Source: Yaniella sp.
GTDB taxonomy: Bacteria > Actinomycetota > Actinomycetes > Actinomycetales > Micrococcaceae
Direction: 5' to 3'
NCBI RefSeq assembly: GCF_030453185.1
Contig: NZ_JAKDKW010000001.1
Coordinates: forward strand, 62,001 to 126,000
Length of the DNA stretch: 64,000 nucleotides
Part shown: positions 27,944 to 37,843 of the stretch, in pieces
Layout: every line of letters starts with the position of its first letter
Position numbering within the stretch: position 1 is the stretch's first letter
Notes under the pieces: model-generated
What the model was told of the DNA's origin: nothing
Database searches by the model: none
Seen by the model: only the letters and a program-made list of their open reading frames with translations
Made by a program: the position numbers and the translations under genes

Positions 27944-28705
27944 GTGGCAGGTCACTCAAAATGGCACACAACGCGACATAAGAAAGCAGCGTTGGATTCC
28001 AAGCGTGCCAAAATGTATGCCAACCACATTAAGGCGATTGAAGTTGCCGCGCGTGCCGGCGGCGCGGATCTTGACGGGAACCCAGCGTTAGAAGTCGCGG
28101 TCACCAAAGCCAAGAAGCAGTCGGTGCCCAATGACAACATCGATCGCGCTATTAAACGTGGTGCAGGACTCACCGGTGAAGTTATTGATTATGCCGAGAT
28201 TATGTATGAAGTCCGTGGTCCTGAGGGGTCAGCGCTGTTAGTTGAATGCCTGACGGACAATCGCAACCGTGCGGCATCGGAAGTTCGTGCAACTGTTACC
28301 CGTAACGGTGGCTTTATGGCAGATCCTGGTTCCGTCGCCTTCATGTTCCAACGCAGAGGTGTTGTGCGCGTACCAGCTGATGACCACTCTGAAGACGACA
28401 TCATGATGGCTGTCATCGAAGCCGGTGCGGATGAAATCCTTCGTTCTGGGACAGCCTTTGAAATTGTCTCCGATCCTTCGGACATCCAAGCCGTCGCCAA
28501 GGCGCTAGATGACGCAGAAATTTCGTACGACTCTGATGATGTCGAATTTTTTGCTGATATGAAGGTCGAACTGGATGCAAAATCTGCCCAATCCTTTATC
28601 GAACTCTGGGATGCTGTGGAAGAGCTCGACGACGTGCAAAACGTCTATGCCAATGTAGAGATTACTGCTGAAGTTCTTGAAGAACTGTCAGCGCAGGACG
28701 CTTAG
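27944..28705 (+). CDS. YebC/PmpR family regulator or translation factor
   Basis: This is a 253-residue member of the YebC (TACO1) family, with the hallmark N-terminus AGHSKW and the following [11 protein letters not shown]. Members have been described as DNA-binding regulators and as translation factors that relieve stalling at proline runs. The three-domain layout is full length. The GTG start is preceded by GAGAGGAG. The ruvC GTG begins directly after its stop with no spacing, so translation is coupled and the gene is part of the ruv operon, as in most actinobacteria. Confidence 0.95.
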   Translation: MAGHSKWHTTRHKKAALDSKRAKMYANHIKAIEVAARAGGADLDGNPALEVAVTKAKKQSVPNDNIDRAIKRGAGLTGEVIDYAEIMYEVRGPEGSALLVECLTDNRNRAASEVRATVTRNGGFMADPGSVAFMFQRRGVVRVPADDHSEDDIMMAVIEAGADEILRSGTAFEIVSDPSDIQAVAKALDDAEISYDSDDVEFFADMKVELDAKSAQSFIELWDAVEELDDVQNVYANVEITAEVLEELSAQDA

Positions 28706-29350
28706 GTGCAAGACCGCAGTCGCCGGTCCCAGCCGGTCAGTCAGCTTCGTGTGTGTGCAGTCGACCCTGGACTGACCAGGTGTGGCATCGCGGTCGTCGA
28801 TATTGCAGCCAATCGCAAGGCAGAACTCGTGGATGTCGTGGTCGTCGGAAGCCCGGGGACGGATCCCATTGGTGAACGCCTAGCCGTGATCGATAAGGCC
28901 ATGGACACATGGTTGGATAAGTATCAGCCGGACCACTTAGCGATTGAACGGATGTTTGCCCAGAACAATACGCCGACGATTATAGGGACAGCCCAAGCTT
29001 CCGGAGTGGCCATCGCCGCCGGCGCAAGGCGCAACGTTCCGACAGCATTGCTAACACCGTCGGAAGTCAAAGCCGCTGTCACCGGTTCGGGATCAGCGGA
29101 TAAGAATCAGGTCACCTCGATGGTGATGCGTATTCTGGGTTTGAAAGCTGCGCCAAAACCTGCCGATGCTGCCGATGCGATCGCGATCGCCATTGCACAT
29201 GCCTGGCGAGGTGGGCTCTTTGGCCGGGGCTTAGACACCGGAAAGCTCACCAGTCGTAGCGCTGCTTCAAAGTTTTCTAGTGCTCGGCCGGAAACGAATC
29301 TGACGCCAGCACAAAAACTCTGGCTTGCAGCAGAACGGCGCGCTAAATAA
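28706..29350 (+). CDS. ruvC: Holliday junction resolvase RuvC
   Basis: RuvC cleaves Holliday junctions symmetrically once RuvAB has driven branch migration. The acidic catalytic residues are visible in AVDPGLTRCG (Asp), LAIERMF (Glu) and PADAADAIAIA (Asp pair). It has 214 residues, with a C-terminal extension beyond the core common in actinobacteria. It starts with GTG immediately after the yebC stop. Confidence 0.96.
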   Translation: MQDRSRRSQPVSQLRVCAVDPGLTRCGIAVVDIAANRKAELVDVVVVGSPGTDPIGERLAVIDKAMDTWLDKYQPDHLAIERMFAQNNTPTIIGTAQASGVAIAAGARRNVPTALLTPSEVKAAVTGSGSADKNQVTSMVMRILGLKAAPKPADAADAIAIAIAHAWRGGLFGRGLDTGKLTSRSAASKFSSARPETNLTPAQKLWLAAERRAK

Positions 29351-29435
29351 TCGAAAAATTGTGGGCATTGGTACGGTTATCCCATACGGGGTCCACACTG
29401 ATTTGATGGCGTTATTGCTATCAGAGGGAGAATGC

Positions 29436-30065
29436 ATGATCTCGTCGCTAACCGGCGAAATTCAACACATCACCGTCGATAACGCTGTCATCGCGGTCGG
29501 TGGGGTCGGCTATCTTTTTTCGGCAAGCCCAAACACACTCTCAATGCTTCGGACCGGCCAAGAGGTAACTGTCCAAACACAATTACTGATTCGTGATGAT
29601 AATCCAGTGTTGTATGGGTTCAGTACGGCCGATGAACGCGAAATTTTTGAAGTCATGATGAGCGTTTCGGGTATCGGGCCACGAATCGCACTGGCTGTAC
29701 TTTCTGTATTTGATCCAGACGAAGTGCGACAATATATCGATCAGCAAGATGATAAAGCGTTTACGAAAGTTCCGGGTATCGGCCCAAAATCTGCTCGACG
29801 CATTATTCTTGAACTCTCCGGAAAACTTGTTCCACGTGAAGAAGCCGAGACTGGTGCCAAATCGTCCCGAAGCGGAGAGCCTGTTTGGAAAGAGCAAGTC
29901 CATCAAGCACTGATTGGACTTGGTTGGAATGAAAAAGACGCCACCAAAGGTATTGAACAAGCGTTGGAAGCTGACTCAGAACTGGCAAGCTCTGTAGACA
30001 TTTCGGCAGCATTGCGCGCTACGCTCCGCAACCTTGGTGAGGGACAGACAAGGCAGCGACTCTAA
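29436..30065 (+). CDS. ruvA: Holliday junction branch migration protein RuvA
   Basis: RuvA binds the four-way junction and loads RuvB. The product has 209 residues: an OB-fold N-terminus (MISSLTGEI), two helix-hairpin-helix motifs (VSGIGPRIALA and VPGIGPKSARRI) and a C-terminal RuvB-binding domain. I use ATG 29436, with GAGGGAG six bases upstream, because the family starts with M-I-S/A-S; the track start at 29325 lies inside ruvC. Confidence 0.96.
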   Translation: MISSLTGEIQHITVDNAVIAVGGVGYLFSASPNTLSMLRTGQEVTVQTQLLIRDDNPVLYGFSTADEREIFEVMMSVSGIGPRIALAVLSVFDPDEVRQYIDQQDDKAFTKVPGIGPKSARRIILELSGKLVPREEAETGAKSSRSGEPVWKEQVHQALIGLGWNEKDATKGIEQALEADSELASSVDISAALRATLRNLGEGQTRQRL

Positions 30066-30068
30066 TTT

Positions 30069-31241
30069 ATGACTGAATCCGCATTACCACCGAACTCCGA
30101 TGAGGATCGCATAGTTGCCGGTAGCGCAGTGAATGAAGAGCGCGAGGTCGAAGCAGCGCTTCGGCCTAAAAACCTTGCGGACTTCGTCGGTCAGCATCGA
30201 GTTCGCAACCAACTCTCCCTTGTTTTGGAAGCAGCTAAACTTCGCGGTGCAACTGCCGACCATATTTTATTGTCCGGCCCCCCTGGCCTGGGGAAAACCA
30301 CCCTGTCGATGATCGTTGCAGAAGAGATGGGATCTCCGTTACGTATTTCTTCCGGACCAGCAATTCAGCACTCGGGAGATTTAGCTGCCATCCTGTCGTC
30401 CCTCACCGAAGGTGAAGTCCTCTTCCTTGATGAGATTCACCGTATGTCACGTCCGGCAGAAGAAATGCTCTACATGGCAATGGAGGACTTTCGTGTAGAT
30501 ATCGTGGTTGGTAAGGGCGCCGGAGCGACATCGATCCCACTAGAACTTCCTCCTTTCACCATCGTCGGAGCAACGACCAGAGCGGGGCTTCTTCCTGGGC
30601 CGTTACGTGACCGGTTTGGATTTACTGGACACCTTGATTTTTATTCAAATGAAGAACTGGAACTTGTGCTCCGTCGTTCCGCTGCCATGCTGGACATGCG
30701 ATTGAATAGTGCGGCATTTACCGAGATCGCGTCACGGTCTCGAGGCACCCCGAGGATTGCGAATCGTCTGCTGCGCCGCGTGCGCGACTGGGCGCTGGTC
30801 AATAAGCTCTACGATGTCGATGAGCATGCTGCAGCAGCGGCATTGGATATGTACGAAGTCGATTCACGTGGTTTAGACCGCTTAGACCGGGCTGTTCTCG
30901 ATGCACTGTGTACAAAATTCCATGGGGGACCAGTCGGCTTATCTACCCTGGCAATAGTGGTCGGGGAGGAGGTCGAGACCGTTGAAACCGTAGCGGAGCC
31001 GTATTTGGTTCGGGAGGGGCTGCTGGGCAGGACGCCCCGAGGCCGTATCGCAATGCCAGCAGCCTGGGAACATCTTGGCCTTACGCCACCGGAGGATTCA
31101 ACGACCAAGGGTTTATGGTCGTTAATGGACGACGGTGCTTCCCGACAGACCGACACCGCATCGCGGCTCAATGAACAGCCTACTGACGCGGTTCAGGGGA
31201 GCGTCGATGATATCTTATCCACCGATGACGGCGACGACTGA
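30069..31241 (+). CDS. ruvB: Holliday junction branch migration ATPase RuvB
   Basis: RuvB is the AAA+ motor of branch migration. It has 390 residues: Walker [10 protein letters not shown], Walker [10 protein letters not shown], the arginine-containing sensor segment [18 protein letters not shown], and a C-terminal winged helix ([10 protein letters not shown]). A C-terminal extension of about 40 polar residues ends in acidic [13 protein letters not shown]. The ATG is three bases after the ruvA stop. Confidence 0.97.
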   Translation: MTESALPPNSDEDRIVAGSAVNEEREVEAALRPKNLADFVGQHRVRNQLSLVLEAAKLRGATADHILLSGPPGLGKTTLSMIVAEEMGSPLRISSGPAIQHSGDLAAILSSLTEGEVLFLDEIHRMSRPAEEMLYMAMEDFRVDIVVGKGAGATSIPLELPPFTIVGATTRAGLLPGPLRDRFGFTGHLDFYSNEELELVLRRSAAMLDMRLNSAAFTEIASRSRGTPRIANRLLRRVRDWALVNKLYDVDEHAAAAALDMYEVDSRGLDRLDRAVLDALCTKFHGGPVGLSTLAIVVGEEVETVETVAEPYLVREGLLGRTPRGRIAMPAAWEHLGLTPPEDSTTKGLWSLMDDGASRQTDTASRLNEQPTDAVQGSVDDILSTDDGDD

Positions 31242-31334
31242 GCTACCGCTCTTCGTCTGAGGCGTGTTGAGTAGTCACGGAATTCACGCTATTTCGGTGT
31301 GCACATTAGGATAGGCTGAGACATTATATATAGA

Positions 31335-31357
31335 TTGCCGGATTTCCGGCCAATTTT
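31335..31357 (+). terminator. Possible terminator between ruvB and yajC
   Basis: A short GCCGG-ATTT-CCGGC hairpin, flanked by TT/AA with one bulge, is followed by TTTT. It lies about 90 bases after ruvB and before yajC. It is small, so attenuation or read-through is possible. Confidence 0.4.
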
Positions 31358-31411
31358 CTCGTGGATACTGCCCAGTGTCCAGTACGAAAACAAGATAGTT
31401 GGTAGACGCTT

Positions 31412-31873
31412 ATGACTTTTAATCTCGAAACAGCCACCGTCGTTGCACAGGCTGGGGGCGGTGAACAAGGCGGCTCCAGCATGTTTATGCTTATCATGTT
31501 GGCAGTACTGGGCCTGTTGTTCTTCATGATGATCCGTCGCAGCCGCAAAGCCATGAAGAAGCAGCAAGAACAGCGTGCTTCCATGGAACCTGGCATGGAC
31601 GTTATGACTACATTCGGCCTGTATGGCACAGTCGTGGATGTGAACCACGACGAGAATAAAGCAACGCTCGAACTGTCACCCGGTCAGTACGCCACTATTC
31701 ATTTGCAGGCTGTTGGTCAAGTCGTGGAAGAACCTGCCGAAGACGAGCTGCCAGAATCTGACATCACGGTCGATGACGTACCTGATTACCCAGAGCAGTC
31801 TTCCACCGAGCCTTTAGAGAATGAATACGGTTCAGAATATAAGAACGATCCACGCGATGATAGAGATCGCTAA
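31412..31873 (+). CDS. yajC: Preprotein translocase accessory subunit YajC
   Basis: This is a 153-residue single-pass membrane protein of the SecDF-YajC complex. One membrane helix (MFMLIMLAVLGLLFFMMI, about 28-45) is followed by the typical RRSRKAMKKQQE and a small beta domain (VMTTFGLYGTVVDV). A long acidic C-terminal tail goes beyond the family core. It is immediately upstream of secD, as expected. Confidence 0.94.
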   Translation: MTFNLETATVVAQAGGGEQGGSSMFMLIMLAVLGLLFFMMIRRSRKAMKKQQEQRASMEPGMDVMTTFGLYGTVVDVNHDENKATLELSPGQYATIHLQAVGQVVEEPAEDELPESDITVDDVPDYPEQSSTEPLENEYGSEYKNDPRDDRDR

Positions 31874-31919
31874 CCATCCGCACTCAATAACGAACAAACA
31901 ATCGAAGGCCCCTTGACCT

Positions 31920-33659
31920 ATGGCGTCTAAGACCCCACAATCCCGTGCCCGGCGATCTCTGGCGTGGCTAACTGCGATCATCGTTGGCCTAGGTATCATC
32001 CTGGGGATCGGTATTGCAACGGATAATTCGAACGGTGTGCCGCTGTTGGCGCTCGATCTTGAGGGCGGCACCCAAATGGTGCTATCCCCAGAAACATCTA
32101 CTGGTGAAGCCGTCACCTCGGAACAGATGAGTCAGGCTGTCGAAATTATTCGTCAACGTGTTGATGGTTCTGGTGTTTCGGAAGCAGAGATCAATACTCA
32201 GGGCGACAACAACGTTGTGGTATCGATGCCTGGCGCCCCGGACGAACAGACGCGTGAGCTTATTCAAGCTTCCGCGAATATGGAGTTTCGTTCAGTGATA
32301 ACGTCTGGGCCATTTACTGCAGTCCCAGAAGAGGAACGCACGGACGTATCTGACATTCCGGAACCTGAAGCGGAACCCGAAAACGGTTCGGACCCCAACT
32401 GGATCACGCCTGAGTTGTACGATGAGTTCCAGAGCACCGATTGCAGTGCCTCTGATGCCAACCAGGTTCGCGATAACCTCCCGGCTGATGAAGCCGTTAT
32501 CGCCTGTGACTTCGACACGGGCTCTAAGTACATTTTGGGACCAATGGAGATTTCTGGTGATCAGATCGATTCTGCAGATCACGGAATGTCTCAGACCCCT
32601 ACCGGCGTCTCGGCTAGCTCATGGGTTGTTAATATTGCTTTTGAGGATGAAGGGTCTGCCGCCTTCCGTGACGTTACCCAGCGTTTGACGGGAATGAACC
32701 CGCCGCAGAATCAGTTTGCTATATTGCTAGACGGTCAGATCGTATCCGCCCCGGCATCGCAAGCGGTGATTACAGACGGTCGAGCCCAGATTTCTGGTGA
32801 CTTTAACGAAGAAAGCGCTGCACAACTTGCCGAGCAGCTCGAATATGGTGCGCTCCCTATTACGTTTGAAGTTGAATCGGAGCAGCAAATTTCGGCGACT
32901 TTAGGACAGGACCAACTGTTCTGGGGTCTCGTTGCCGGTCTCATCGGATTGGGGCTGGTAGCGGTCTACCAGTTCTTCCAATACCGCGCCTTAGGCTTGG
33001 TTACGTTATCGTCCATCGTAATTATGGGCTTCTTGACATATCTGTCGATCGTGTTGCTCGGTTGGTCAGATAACTATCGGCTTTCGCTGGCAGGTATCGC
33101 AGGCATCATCGTTTCGATTGGTCTTACTGCGGACTCCTTCATTGTGTATTTTGAACGCATAAAGGACGAAATGCGAAACGGACGACCATTCGAGTCAGCG
33201 GTTAACTATGGCTGGGATCGGGCCAAACGAACCATTACTGTGTCGAAGCTTGTGAACGTTCTGGCGGCAGTGGTTCTGTATTTCGTAGCTGTTGGCAACG
33301 TGAGAGGATTCGCTTTCACCCTTGGACTCACCTCCATAGCGGATCTTATTGTGGTGTTCTTGTTTACTCACCCGGTCATGAAGTTGTTGGCCACCACCAA
33401 ATTCTTCGCGAGCGGCCACCCCATGTCGGGGATGGATCCTTCCCTGCTTGGCCAGAAACCTCTCTATCAGGGTGCCGGACGTGTTCGTGAATTTCGTCCA
33501 GATGAGGCCGTGGCGCCACAACGCGGGAAGAAGAACACTAGGTCCAGCAAGGAAGCCCAGAAACGACAAACTATCGCTGAACGGCGAGCTGCCGAGAGAG
33601 CGGAAGCATTACAAACGACCAGATCATCGGACAATACGTCTGCACAGGAGGACTCATGA
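31920..33659 (+). CDS. secD: Protein translocase subunit SecD
   Basis: SecD works with SecF to use the proton gradient to pull proteins out of the Sec channel. It has 579 residues: helix one near 17-35, then LDLEGGTQMVLS, a large extracytoplasmic P1 domain, and five further helices from about 335. The C-terminal cytoplasmic tail is basic (GKKNTRSSKEAQKRQ). The stop overlaps the secF ATG (ATGA), giving translational coupling. Confidence 0.96.
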   Translation: MASKTPQSRARRSLAWLTAIIVGLGIILGIGIATDNSNGVPLLALDLEGGTQMVLSPETSTGEAVTSEQMSQAVEIIRQRVDGSGVSEAEINTQGDNNVVVSMPGAPDEQTRELIQASANMEFRSVITSGPFTAVPEEERTDVSDIPEPEAEPENGSDPNWITPELYDEFQSTDCSASDANQVRDNLPADEAVIACDFDTGSKYILGPMEISGDQIDSADHGMSQTPTGVSASSWVVNIAFEDEGSAAFRDVTQRLTGMNPPQNQFAILLDGQIVSAPASQAVITDGRAQISGDFNEESAAQLAEQLEYGALPITFEVESEQQISATLGQDQLFWGLVAGLIGLGLVAVYQFFQYRALGLVTLSSIVIMGFLTYLSIVLLGWSDNYRLSLAGIAGIIVSIGLTADSFIVYFERIKDEMRNGRPFESAVNYGWDRAKRTITVSKLVNVLAAVVLYFVAVGNVRGFAFTLGLTSIADLIVVFLFTHPVMKLLATTKFFASGHPMSGMDPSLLGQKPLYQGAGRVREFRPDEAVAPQRGKKNTRSSKEAQKRQTIAERRAAERAEALQTTRSSDNTSAQEDS

Positions 33660-34681
33660 GTCGCTTAGCAACTTGGGGTAATGAACTGTATGCGGGCAAG
33701 AAATCGTACCCGTTCGTGCAAAAGTGGAAAACCTGGTTCACGGTCGCACTAATTTTACTGGCCATAGCCGGCGGGATTACTGCTCTGCGCGGTGGTTTCA
33801 ACATGGGCATTGATTTCCGAGGTGGCTCTGAGTTCACCGTCTCAGGCGTCGAGAATACGGATCCTGTACTCGGTGAAGAGGCTGTTTCTGAAGTGATTCC
33901 GGAAACCGAAGCTACAGCAACGAATATTGCTGGCGGCACCATCCGCGTTCAGACAACAGAACTGTCGGATGAACAGACTCTGGAGGTTGCCGAGAATTTA
34001 CAGCAGGGATACAACGTCACCGCTGAGCAAGTGACCTCGAACTTCGTTGGTCCTACTTGGGGTCAAGCAGTGTCCCAGCAGATGTTCGTGGGCCTGATCG
34101 TATTTCTGGTGTTGGTAGCCTTGTATCTGACGATTTATTTCCGAACTTGGAAGATGTCCGCTGCAGCTATCGTCGGCCTTCTGTACGTCGTGATCCTGAC
34201 AGTGGGCATTTACGGGGCCATTGGTTTTGAAGTCACACCACCGGCCATTATCGGCTTTCTACTCATTCTGTCCTATTCTCTCTATGACACAGTGGTGGTC
34301 TTCGACAAGATACGGGACAACACACAGAACTTAGCAGAGGATCGCCAGAGAACATTTGACGAGCTCGTCAACTTGGCAGTCAACCAGACATTGGTTCGTT
34401 CCATCACAACTTCCATCGTGGGAATTTTACCGGTCGGTTCGATTCTGTTCATTGGTGCCGGACTACTGGGTGCTGGGACGCTGCGTGATATTTCCCTTTC
34501 CATTTTTGTGGGCATTATTGTCGGAACTATCGCTACCTTGTTTATTCAGGCCCCGTTGTATGCCCTGTTCCGCAGAAACGACGACGATATTACAGATCGC
34601 GATGAACGTATTTTACGTCGTCGCGGGTATGAAACAGACCAAGAGACTGAAAACGATGCCGAAACTGCGACGTCTCAATAG
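33656..34681 (+). CDS. secF: Protein translocase subunit SecF
   Basis: This is the 341-residue partner of SecD. The first helix is followed by FNMGIDFRGGSEFTV, the SecF hallmark, then a periplasmic-type domain and five helices, with YSLYDTVVVFDKIRDN in the fourth-fifth helix region. It overlaps the secD stop by four bases. A charged C-terminal tail (DRDERILRRRGYET) completes it. Possible RNA hairpins lie between it and rel. Confidence 0.96.
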   Translation: MSRLATWGNELYAGKKSYPFVQKWKTWFTVALILLAIAGGITALRGGFNMGIDFRGGSEFTVSGVENTDPVLGEEAVSEVIPETEATATNIAGGTIRVQTTELSDEQTLEVAENLQQGYNVTAEQVTSNFVGPTWGQAVSQQMFVGLIVFLVLVALYLTIYFRTWKMSAAAIVGLLYVVILTVGIYGAIGFEVTPPAIIGFLLILSYSLYDTVVVFDKIRDNTQNLAEDRQRTFDELVNLAVNQTLVRSITTSIVGILPVGSILFIGAGLLGAGTLRDISLSIFVGIIVGTIATLFIQAPLYALFRRNDDDITDRDERILRRRGYETDQETENDAETATSQ

Positions 34682-34725
34682 ACGGTAGTAGTGGAATATA
34701 CGCGCTGTCCTGTAGCCTGGAATCC

Positions 34726-34761
34726 AAGCTGCGGGGCAGCGCTTTATTTTATTAAAGTGCT
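34726..34761 (+). promoter_or_regulatory. Two mutually exclusive hairpins between secF and rel
   Basis: Hairpin one is GCTGC-GGG-GCAGC (34728-34740), followed by GCTTTATTTTATT, which would act as a terminator. Hairpin two is AGCGCTTTA (34738-34746) pairing with TAAAGTGCT (34753-34761), with one G-U pair. They share the bases AGC and cannot form together. This may be just the secF terminator, or an attenuator in the rel leader. Confidence 0.35.
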
Positions 34762-34848
34762 CGAACGTCGCTGAGAAATGGTTGAAACGTAATTGCGCGA
34801 AGTAAGCTAAGTCTCTCAAGCAAATCTTCAGGGAAAAGGGGAGGGATC

Positions 34849-37131
34849 GTGGCTTCAACTCGACCGGCTTCATCTCACGGCGGGCAGACAGGCTCCGATG
34901 CGCTAGTACCCGCACGTGGTTTTGGTCGGTTTTCTCGTCTGGCCGGTCGCGGCTACTCACCGCTATTGGAACCTTTGATCCGCACATTGAAGGTACGTCA
35001 GCCAAAAGACGATATTGGTCCTATAATCCGCGCGTTCAATGTGGCGAACTATCACCACCGTGAGCAATACCGGAAATCCGGTGATCCTTACATTACGCAT
35101 CCGGTGGCTGTAGCCACGATCCTTGCGGAATTAGGGCTTACCGGCGAGACCCTTATTGCCGCACTCCTTCACGATACCGTCGAAGATACCGATTATACGC
35201 TTGAACAGCTGGACAAAGATTTTGGCCCGGACGTCACGCTCCTGGTAGATGGTGTCACGAAACTTGATCGTGTTAAATTTGGAGCCGCGGCAGAGGCCGA
35301 GACGGTTCGCAAAATGATCATCGCCATGGCTAAGGACGTGCGTGTGCTGATGATCAAGCTCGCTGATCGGCTCCACAATGCTCGAACATGGCGATATGTT
35401 GCCCCAGAATCCTCAGCCCGCAAGGCCAAGGAGACTCTTGAGATATATGCCGCCCTAGCGCACAGGCTGGGTTTGAATACCATCAAATGGGAGCTTGAGG
35501 ATCTTTCGTTCGCCGCCTTGTGGCCAAAGGTCTATACGGAGATTGTGCGGTTAGTAGGCGAGCGAACTCCGCAGCGCCAGAAGATTGTCGCGAACCTGAC
35601 AGAGCAGGTTGATAAGGAGCTCCGGTCATCAAAGATTCGTGCCACAGTCACGGGACGTCCAAAGCATTACTACTCTATTTATCAAAAAATGCAGGAGCAG
35701 GACAAAGAATTCAATGAGATCTACGACCTGCTCGGGATTCGCGTGCTCGTAGAGTCTGTACGCGATTGTTATGCCGTATTAGGGGCGCTGCATTCTCGGT
35801 GGTCGCCGATCCCAGGCCGGTTCAAAGATTACATTGCCATGCCCAAGTTCAATATGTATCAGTCATTGCATACCACTGTGATTGGACCCGGCGGCAAGCG
35901 GATCGAAATTCAGATTCGCACTCACGAGATGCACCACCGGGCTGAATACGGTGTAGCGGCCCACTGGGCATATAAACGCGCTGGAACTGCTGATGCAGAA
36001 ACACCTGGCTGGTTGAAGACGGTGTTGGATTGGCAAGAAGACGCATCTGATCCTAATGACTTTCTTGATTCCCTGCGGACCGAGATTGGTGCAGCAGAAG
36101 TCTACGTGTTTACACCAAAGGGCGAGATCAAAGCGCTGCCCTCTGGTTCTACCCCGGTCGATTTTGCTTATAGTGTGCACACCCAGGTTGGACACCGAAC
36201 TGTGGGTGCCCGAGTGAATGGTCGCCTCGTACCGCTGAACACAGTGCTCAACCACGGCGACTCGGTGGAAGTCTTCACCGATAAGGATGAAAGCGCGGGC
36301 CCGTCTCAAGATTGGCTTGGATTCGTCCGGTCTGGTCGAGCCCGTAATAGGATTCGACACTGGTTCTCTAAAGAACGCCGTGATGAAGTTATTGAGCGGG
36401 GCAAAGAGCTTCTGACCAAAGAAGCTCGCAAACACACACTTTCGCTTCAACAGATGTTGAGCACCGATACATTAACAAAAGTTGCCAAGGGATTACACTA
36501 CGAAGACATCCAAGGGCTTTATGTAGGCATCGGGGAGGGGTCCGTTTCCTTACAAAACGTCTTGCAGCGGATCGAAAACATCCTCGAACCGGAGCCTCAT
36601 AAGGATGAACCTGAACCTGATACTGTGTCGATCCCCACGATCCCGCAACCGTCCCGTCATGCAGATTCGGGGATTGTTGTGCCTGGTGCCGGCGACGTAC
36701 TGGCCAAGTTGGCACGTTGTTGTGCTCCTGTGCCACCGGACCGTATCGTAGGTTTTGTCACGCGAGGGTCGGGAATTTCCGTTCATCGAAACGACTGTCC
36801 TAATGTGGTTCACACTCCGGAATCGGATCGTCTAATAGAAGTCGAATGGGCTCCAACCTCTGAAGCAGCATTTACAGTTGACATTCTTGTATTGGCCTTG
36901 GACAGAAAACAGCTCCTCTCAGACCTGACGGTCGTATTAGCTGAACACCATGTCAACATACTTTCGGCCAACGTGAAGACTCGACGTGACCGGGTGGCGG
37001 AAACAAGTTTTGTTTTTGAAATGGGAGATACTGGACATTTACAACACCTGATGAATACGGTGCGGCAGGTTGACGGTGTTTATGACGTCTACCGTCGATC
37101 GGATCGAAAAAAGAAGCCTTCGGCAAATTAA
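34849..37131 (+). CDS. rel: Bifunctional (p)ppGpp synthetase/hydrolase
   Basis: Rel makes and degrades the stringent-response alarmone. It has 760 residues, with domains in order. The HD hydrolase has AALLHDTVEDT (about 105). The synthetase has GRFKDYIAMPKFNMYQSLHTT; its RFKD loop is the form found in bifunctional Rel enzymes. TGS begins at VYVFTPKGE, a zinc-finger/CC region carries KLARCCAPVPPD, and a C-terminal ACT domain completes it. The GTG start has GGGAGGG 4-5 bases upstream. It is conserved downstream of secDF in actinobacteria. Its stop overlaps that of the converging gene by four bases. Confidence 0.97.
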   Translation: MASTRPASSHGGQTGSDALVPARGFGRFSRLAGRGYSPLLEPLIRTLKVRQPKDDIGPIIRAFNVANYHHREQYRKSGDPYITHPVAVATILAELGLTGETLIAALLHDTVEDTDYTLEQLDKDFGPDVTLLVDGVTKLDRVKFGAAAEAETVRKMIIAMAKDVRVLMIKLADRLHNARTWRYVAPESSARKAKETLEIYAALAHRLGLNTIKWELEDLSFAALWPKVYTEIVRLVGERTPQRQKIVANLTEQVDKELRSSKIRATVTGRPKHYYSIYQKMQEQDKEFNEIYDLLGIRVLVESVRDCYAVLGALHSRWSPIPGRFKDYIAMPKFNMYQSLHTTVIGPGGKRIEIQIRTHEMHHRAEYGVAAHWAYKRAGTADAETPGWLKTVLDWQEDASDPNDFLDSLRTEIGAAEVYVFTPKGEIKALPSGSTPVDFAYSVHTQVGHRTVGARVNGRLVPLNTVLNHGDSVEVFTDKDESAGPSQDWLGFVRSGRARNRIRHWFSKERRDEVIERGKELLTKEARKHTLSLQQMLSTDTLTKVAKGLHYEDIQGLYVGIGEGSVSLQNVLQRIENILEPEPHKDEPEPDTVSIPTIPQPSRHADSGIVVPGAGDVLAKLARCCAPVPPDRIVGFVTRGSGISVHRNDCPNVVHTPESDRLIEVEWAPTSEAAFTVDILVLALDRKQLLSDLTVVLAEHHVNILSANVKTRRDRVAETSFVFEMGDTGHLQHLMNTVRQVDGVYDVYRRSDRKKKPSAN

Positions 37132-37754
37132 AGTGCGTGGGTTTCTGCTGAACTTCTAGCTTGCAGCCGAAGCTGCTCTAGACATTTCAGAGCTTGTTGC
37201 ATGCCATCTAAGTGGCGTTTGTTGTGGAAACGCTCTTGAAGATGATCTAGATCCACCTGGTTAGCTAGTTCTCCTGCACAGGAGTGGTGGCGTGCGGTGC
37301 GTCCCGTACGCAGTAGGTCTTCGATGGTTAATTCCAAGCTCGTGACAACGATGCCTCCGCTGACCAGAAGATCTTCATCCGCAATATCACTTCGTTGCAA
37401 ATAGTCGATATGTCGAAATGCGGTTGGGATAATTTTTGAGCGTAAACGCGTCCCTTGGTAGGTGGCAGTGGCGGCTTCAAACATTTCAGGTGATTGCCCA
37501 CCGAGGTGAATCCACGCAGCCGTGAGCATCGTCGCCGTCCAGTCGCCGGCGATGAGCTGTTCACCTGCTAAACGGACCCCCTTTGCTCGCTGCGCTGCTG
37601 TATCGGGTGTGGTGACGTCAACGTAGTACGGTCCGAATTGTGGGCGCAGCACACCGTGGTATGTCATTGCTGAGAGTTCCGACGGTGAATAAGGCTCGTG
37701 CGGAACGTAGAGATCGTAGTGGTTCGTGATGGAATCAAGTGCAAGAAAAACCAT
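37128..37754 (-). CDS. AbiEi-antitoxin-like protein, orphan
   Basis: This is a 208-residue soluble protein. Its N-terminal part (YSPSELSAMTYHGVLRPQFGPYYVDV) resembles the winged-helix start of AbiEi-type (type IV) antitoxins, and the central LAGEQLIAGDWTATMLTAAWIHLGG fits their second domain. No AbiEii nucleotidyltransferase toxin is next to it. Orthologues downstream of rel are, from memory, common in Micrococcaceae, so this is probably a domesticated regulator rather than an active toxin-antitoxin half. It converges on rel and lies just past the DUF349 terminator. The assignment is tentative. Confidence 0.6.
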   Translation of the reverse strand: MVFLALDSITNHYDLYVPHEPYSPSELSAMTYHGVLRPQFGPYYVDVTTPDTAAQRAKGVRLAGEQLIAGDWTATMLTAAWIHLGGQSPEMFEAATATYQGTRLRSKIIPTAFRHIDYLQRSDIADEDLLVSGGIVVTSLELTIEDLLRTGRTARHHSCAGELANQVDLDHLQERFHNKRHLDGMQQALKCLEQLRLQARSSAETHAL

Positions 37755-37767
37755 GAGACCATGATGA

Positions 37768-37808
37768 CAAAAAACAACCCCGGCCGAAGGTGTGTCGGCC
37801 GGGGTTGT
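37768..37808 (-). terminator. Intrinsic terminator of the DUF349 gene
   Basis: ACAACCCCGGCCGA (37774-37787) pairs perfectly with TCGGCCGGGGTTGT (37795-37808), with a 7-base loop. Read on the minus strand the stem is followed by TTTTTTG. It ends the DUF349 transcript before the AbiEi-like gene. Confidence 0.92.
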
Positions 37809-37843
37809 GGATAACTATTTGACAGGGATATTAGCTCGCTGGG

